From contig JBEAPR010000047.1 of assembly GCA_041164265.1 (NCBI GenBank), positions 1 through 64,000 of the forward strand: a stretch of 64,000 nucleotides of DNA, written 5' to 3'. Positions 60,933 through 64,000 of the stretch are shown in pieces. The notes beneath the pieces were generated by a model that did no database searches, had not been told where the DNA came from, and saw only the letters and a list, made by a program, of their open reading frames with translations. Position numbers and translations under genes: made by a program. Position 1 is the first letter of the stretch, and every line of letters starts with the position of its first letter. This DNA comes from CALAZP01 sp041164265 (GTDB lineage Bacteria > Bacteroidota > Bacteroidia > Chitinophagales > Saprospiraceae).

Positions 60933-62066
60933 TTATTCCTCGATTTTTACCCCTCCATATTGAAGCACTATCCTCAATTTCCCCTTTGGCTGGTTGGCTT
61001 TACCTTCGGTAAAAACCCCCTCTATTATTCTTTCTGTAGAAGTCTGTATATCTCTTTGGAAATCAGTCATCTTAGGAATTTTTATATCAGAATACTTCGA
61101 TTGGAGAAACAAATCAAATTGGGAACCTTCTTCTACATCAATCCTGAAATTTGCATGCTCTCCATTAACAATTACAGACTTAAAATTTTGCCCCAAACCA
61201 AAACTGCCTCCTCCATATTTTAAATCTAAATCCATAACCTCACCAAGTTTTTCAACTTCTACATCGGTATACTGCGACAAAATCTCCAAATTTCGAATAT
61301 CCTGAATTTCAAAATGATCAAATTTTCCAGAATTTTTTAAGTCACTTAAGGTTCCTATATTGAAATGGTCATACTTAGAAATAGTAGTAATAGACCTGGC
61401 CTTATCTATTTCAATTTTAGAATATTTACTTTCAATATTCAGATCAGTCATAGATGACACTCTTAGATCTGAATACTTCATAGTAACTTTTAAATCACCT
61501 GCCTCTTCAATGTTAATATTGGCGTAAGCCAAACTAAAACTCCCAAAGTTTTCTAATTTCTCAATTACACCCTTTCCATAACTCAAATTAACCGTCAATT
61601 CCCCCTCCAATTCATTTAGGGAAAAGTTTCCATACTTATGGGTCAATTCAAGATTATTGGTGATAGGTAAAAAAACCTCGTAGTTTATCTTGTAATCCAC
61701 TTGGTTAAAATCCCAGGACCACCAGGAGGTACTTTTAGATTCGAGCTCCGTTTTGGCACTAACTTTATCCATTGAAGAAAGAAAATCAATTGTTACCCGA
61801 TCAAAGGCCTCTTGTGCTTCTTTTTCACTCCCTGTTTCAGCTTCAATAGTGACTTTAATAGAAACTAAATTTTTCTCCCAAGTTTGTATTGTAACCTTTC
61901 CATACTTGTTAGTAATAGCCGTAGTACCATTTTGAGTGATGTCGAAACTGCGCTCAATTGTTTTTTCGAATTTCTTCGCTTTTGCATTTGATAAACTGAA
62001 AATCGTGGTAAATCCCAACAATAAGAAAAGGCTATAATATGATTTCATTTTTCTCATTTTTTTCAT
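60933..62066 (-). CDS. Secreted beta-solenoid protein (DUF4097-like)
   Basis: 377 residues. A signal peptide (SYYSLFLLLGFTTIFSLSNAKA) follows closely spaced ATGs at 62066, 62057 and 62048; the last gives the neatest signal. The body is a string of roughly 20-residue rungs with a KYSD/KYGN/KYDH-type motif (HKYGNFSLNEL, MKYSDLRVSSM, SKYSKIEIDKA, SKYDHFNIGTL, SKYSDIKIPKM), the pattern of DUF4097-like putative adhesins. Third gene of the sigma/anti-sigma operon, so its export or folding is a plausible input to the sigma response. Confidence 0.75.
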   Translation of the reverse strand: MKKMRKMKSYYSLFLLLGFTTIFSLSNAKAKKFEKTIERSFDITQNGTTAITNKYGKVTIQTWEKNLVSIKVTIEAETGSEKEAQEAFDRVTIDFLSSMDKVSAKTELESKSTSWWSWDFNQVDYKINYEVFLPITNNLELTHKYGNFSLNELEGELTVNLSYGKGVIEKLENFGSFSLAYANINIEEAGDLKVTMKYSDLRVSSMTDLNIESKYSKIEIDKARSITTISKYDHFNIGTLSDLKNSGKFDHFEIQDIRNLEILSQYTDVEVEKLGEVMDLDLKYGGGSFGLGQNFKSVIVNGEHANFRIDVEEGSQFDLFLQSKYSDIKIPKMTDFQRDIQTSTERIIEGVFTEGKANQPKGKLRIVLQYGGVKIEE

Positions 62067-62565
62067 TTGTTTGAACTTTTTGCATCAACACCTTCTCCAA
62101 AATGGATAATTTAGTTTGATAAGCATTAATTAAAGCGCTTACAACTCTATCATCAAAATCTTCTGGAGCGGCTAACAATTCTTGTTTGAGTTGATCTATC
62201 TCTTTATCAATTATTTCGAATTCCGCCAATACCAACCCTAAATTTTCTTCGGAATCCAACAGCACCATTTGTCCGCTAATTTCTCTTTGAAAATAAGCTT
62301 CCGCCTCATAAAATTCTGGGTTGTTAGCCGTAATAATCTGTGTTCTTAATAATTCTATTTGTCGATTCTGATACCACGCCAAACTAAAACTAAAAGCACA
62401 AATAACTAATAATATAGCGGCAACAGATCTCACCTTAAGTAGATATACTGCTTTCAAATGCTTAATTCTGTAATCGCGATAAACTGCAGGTAGTATGTCT
62501 CTTGAAATACGCTCTTTATCAAATTCTGCGCGATGTTTTTTAATGTATTGTTCTAATTCATCCAT
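62032..62565 (-). CDS. Probable anti-sigma factor
   Basis: 177 residues. Short N-terminal cytoplasmic part (MDELEQYIKKHRAEFDKERI), one membrane helix near residues 48-64 (VAAILLVICAFSFSLAWY), and a periplasmic coiled-coil part. This layout and its position right after the ECF gene (its ATG ends where the sigma stop begins) fit an anti-sigma protein. No zinc-binding HxxxCxxC is seen. Overlaps the solenoid gene by 35 bases. Confidence 0.75.
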   Translation of the reverse strand: MDELEQYIKKHRAEFDKERISRDILPAVYRDYRIKHLKAVYLLKVRSVAAILLVICAFSFSLAWYQNRQIELLRTQIITANNPEFYEAEAYFQREISGQMVLLDSEENLGLVLAEFEIIDKEIDQLKQELLAAPEDFDDRVVSALINAYQTKLSILEKVLMQKVQTNEKNEKNEIIL

Positions 62566-63087
62566 TTAATCCTCCACTTTTAATAGTTCTTTAATTTTTC
62601 TTTTGGCTCGACTATATTGAGATTTAGAAGTAGCCTCTGAAATTTTTAATATAGAAGCTATCTCACTATGATCATATCCTTCCAATAAGTATAGACTAAA
62701 TACTAATCGGTAGCCATCAGGTAATAAATTCATCGCCCCTTTTATCTTTTCCACTGACAATTGATTTTCTTCAATAATTGGTTCAACATGCGTATCCTCC
62801 ATTTCTGACACCTCTTCAAAAAAAACTCGGTTTCTTTTGATGTGATTTAAACTGAGATTAACGACAATTTTTTTAATCCATGCGCCAATAGTTGACTCTC
62901 CTCTAAAGGTTTTTATCTTCAAAAAAACCTTTGTGAAAGCCACTTGCAATAAATCCTCAGCATCTTGTCGATTTCCGACAATTCTTAAACATGTGTTGAA
63001 CATAGCATCTGAATACCTCAAATACAATTCTTGCTGTGCACTAGCTGAGCCTTCCTTGCAAGCATTCACTAAATCAGTAATTTCCAA
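62566..63087 (-). CDS. ECF-type RNA polymerase sigma factor
   Basis: 173 residues. Region 2: QDAEDLLQVAFTKVFLKIKTFRG with GAWIKKIVVNLSLNHIKRNR; region 4: LPDGYRLVFSLYLLEGYDHSEIASILKISEATSKSQYSRAKRKIK. The start is TTG 63087: no ATG lies in frame before a stop codon upstream. A GTG at codon 7 is an alternative. It leads the sigma/anti-sigma/solenoid operon. Confidence 0.92.
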   Translation of the reverse strand: MEITDLVNACKEGSASAQQELYLRYSDAMFNTCLRIVGNRQDAEDLLQVAFTKVFLKIKTFRGESTIGAWIKKIVVNLSLNHIKRNRVFFEEVSEMEDTHVEPIIEENQLSVEKIKGAMNLLPDGYRLVFSLYLLEGYDHSEIASILKISEATSKSQYSRAKRKIKELLKVED

Positions 63088-63161
63088 CGGTGTGATATCT
63101 AAATCTTAGTTAACTCTCCTAAAAGACACTAGGTCAACTTAAAGGTTGCTTAAGTAAATTA

Positions 63162-64000
63162 TTATTGTATTCCCTGTAAAGCTTCCGCAGCAGCTTCAAA
63201 ATCAGGATCAATCAATAAGGCTTGTCGATAGTCCGCTATCGCGGTATTCTTATCCCCCTTTAACTCCCTGCTGATACCCCTAAAAAAGTAAGATTCAATA
63301 TGTACTGGATCTGTCGCTAAAGCCAAAGTAAATTGATTAATGGCTTCTTCGTAGTTTTTTTGATCCAAATACAAAAGCCCCATATTAAAATAAGCTACTG
63401 TATACTGTGGATCCAAGTTTACTATTTCTCTAAACAAACTTTGTGCACCCTCGATCTCATTGACCGATTGTAAATAAAAAGCATAAGCGTGCAACAGTTC
63501 AGTATTTTGTGGTTGAATTCTATACCCACTTTCAAAATATTGCCGGGCCGTTGAGTTTTGCAACTCTGCGTTCAATTGGCCTAATTGAATCCACCCATCA
63601 ATAATATCTGGGTCATTTTGAATAGCCCATTGAAAGTTTTCCATAGCTAAGGTGGTGTCTCCCGAATCTTTATAATTCAATCCTAACATAAAAAAAGCTT
63701 CCCCATTATCTGGATTTTTATCTAAAAGATCGGTCAAAATAGATATAGATGAATCGAATTGCTTTAAAATATATAGGAATTCCGCATATTTTAAGTACGT
63801 AAGGATGTGGTCTGGAAACTTTTTTATTGCTGTTTCCAGTGTTGTTAAAGCTAAACTAGATTGGTAATGGTCTAGTTGTAAATCTGCTAATAAATGGTAA
63901 AATACAGGTTGATTTCCGTCTAATTGTATAGCCTTCTCCATATCCTTGATTCCTTCTTCAAAAGAGCCAAAATCATAAAATAGTTGAGCTCGTTCATAAT
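63162..64000 (-). CDS. TPR-repeat protein, C-terminal part (cut by window edge)
   Basis: At least 279 residues; the frame has no stop up to base 64000, so the true start lies beyond the window. Consecutive TPR units are visible (e.g. DSGDTTLAMENFQWAIQNDPD, and KNYEEAINQFTLALATDP near the end). Probably a scaffold or secreted TPR protein; nothing more specific can be said without the N-terminus. Confidence 0.85.
   Translation of the reverse strand, partial: YERAQLFYDFGSFEEGIKDMEKAIQLDGNQPVFYHLLADLQLDHYQSSLALTTLETAIKKFPDHILTYLKYAEFLYILKQFDSSISILTDLLDKNPDNGEAFFMLGLNYKDSGDTTLAMENFQWAIQNDPDIIDGWIQLGQLNAELQNSTARQYFESGYRIQPQNTELLHAYAFYLQSVNEIEGAQSLFREIVNLDPQYTVAYFNMGLLYLDQKNYEEAINQFTLALATDPVHIESYFFRGISRELKGDKNTAIADYRQALLIDPDFEAAAEALQGIQ

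Noticed and set aside
1..64000. tRNA, rRNA, tmRNA, CRISPR arrays, insertion sequences or prophage
   Set aside because: None could be supported by eye: no tRNA T-loop with matching acceptor stem, no repeat-spacer pattern, no transposase; the only recombinase is XerD and the antirepressor-like gene has no phage neighbours.

Overview
The window is AT-rich, gene-dense DNA from a member of the Bacteroidota, most likely the order Cytophagales. The evidence is a set of lineage-typical genes: BamD-RpoZ-PorD, DUF4292 next to an EnvC-like protein, a response regulator fused to a Crp domain, Bacteroidota-type ParC and GyrB, and Big_5 and DUF2141 proteins. Several promoters fit the Bacteroidota pattern TTTG-N20-TAnnTTTG, and Shine-Dalgarno sequences are mostly absent. 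I see no rRNA, tRNA, CRISPR array, insertion sequence or prophage. No gene-free stretch exceeds about 205 bases. The longest are 51364-51566, 10608-10791, 46732-46881, 42693-42838 and 50990-51126.

Layout. 1-945 is the N-terminal part of an M16 zinc peptidase that runs off the left edge. It follows a 39-residue membrane peptide and a lone AntA-type antirepressor-like gene with its own promoter. 1997-7021 is a minus-strand run: cysQ, a GT2 glycosyltransferase, a TauE/SafE exporter, an O-methyltransferase, a GNAT/FemAB-like protein and hemW. galE and parC converge at 8.07 kb. 10.8-12.7 kb holds an ECF sigma gene overlapping a fused anti-sigma/beta-barrel gene. 12.7-18.1 kb is minus strand: hydrolase, Cys-rich repeat lipoprotein, smpB, XRE regulator and gyrB. 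18.2-28 kb has tsaE, ald, a membrane glycosyltransferase, glyQS, recO, a GT4 glycosyltransferase, uvrC and lpxH. 28-33.1 kb is an operon of sigma factor, ABC exporter, HlyD and TolC. xerD and a Big_5 lipoprotein follow, then bamD-rpoZ-porD.

37.8-42.7 kb is a stress and signalling island: a TraB-like protein, a conserved small protein, a universal stress protein, a hybrid-sensor histidine kinase and a response regulator-Crp fusion. The kinase and the regulator are both broken. A Crp/Fnr-type operator lies at about -42 from the predicted start of this island. 42.8-46.7 kb is minus strand: a LytTR regulator, a thioredoxin-TPR protein, a DUF2141 protein and an acyl-CoA dehydrogenase. The dehydrogenase diverges from an unknown lipoprotein across a pair of matching palindromes. 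rnc, fabF and acpP follow on the minus strand. pyk then starts a plus-strand run to 59.5 kb: TPR, DUF4292, EnvC-like, hflX, M29 aminopeptidase and an unknown protein. The window ends with a beta-CASP nuclease, a third ECF sigma / anti-sigma / beta-solenoid operon and a TPR protein cut by the right edge.

The content is mostly core metabolism, DNA and RNA maintenance, and envelope biogenesis. The unusual material is regulatory: three ECF sigma genes, each with a different partner architecture; a decaying two-component/Crp pair; the twin-palindrome control region; and a secreted lipoprotein with three near-identical CxxxC...CxxC...H modules. Start sites were moved from the longest reading frame where promoter position, signal peptide or family N-terminus argued for it.
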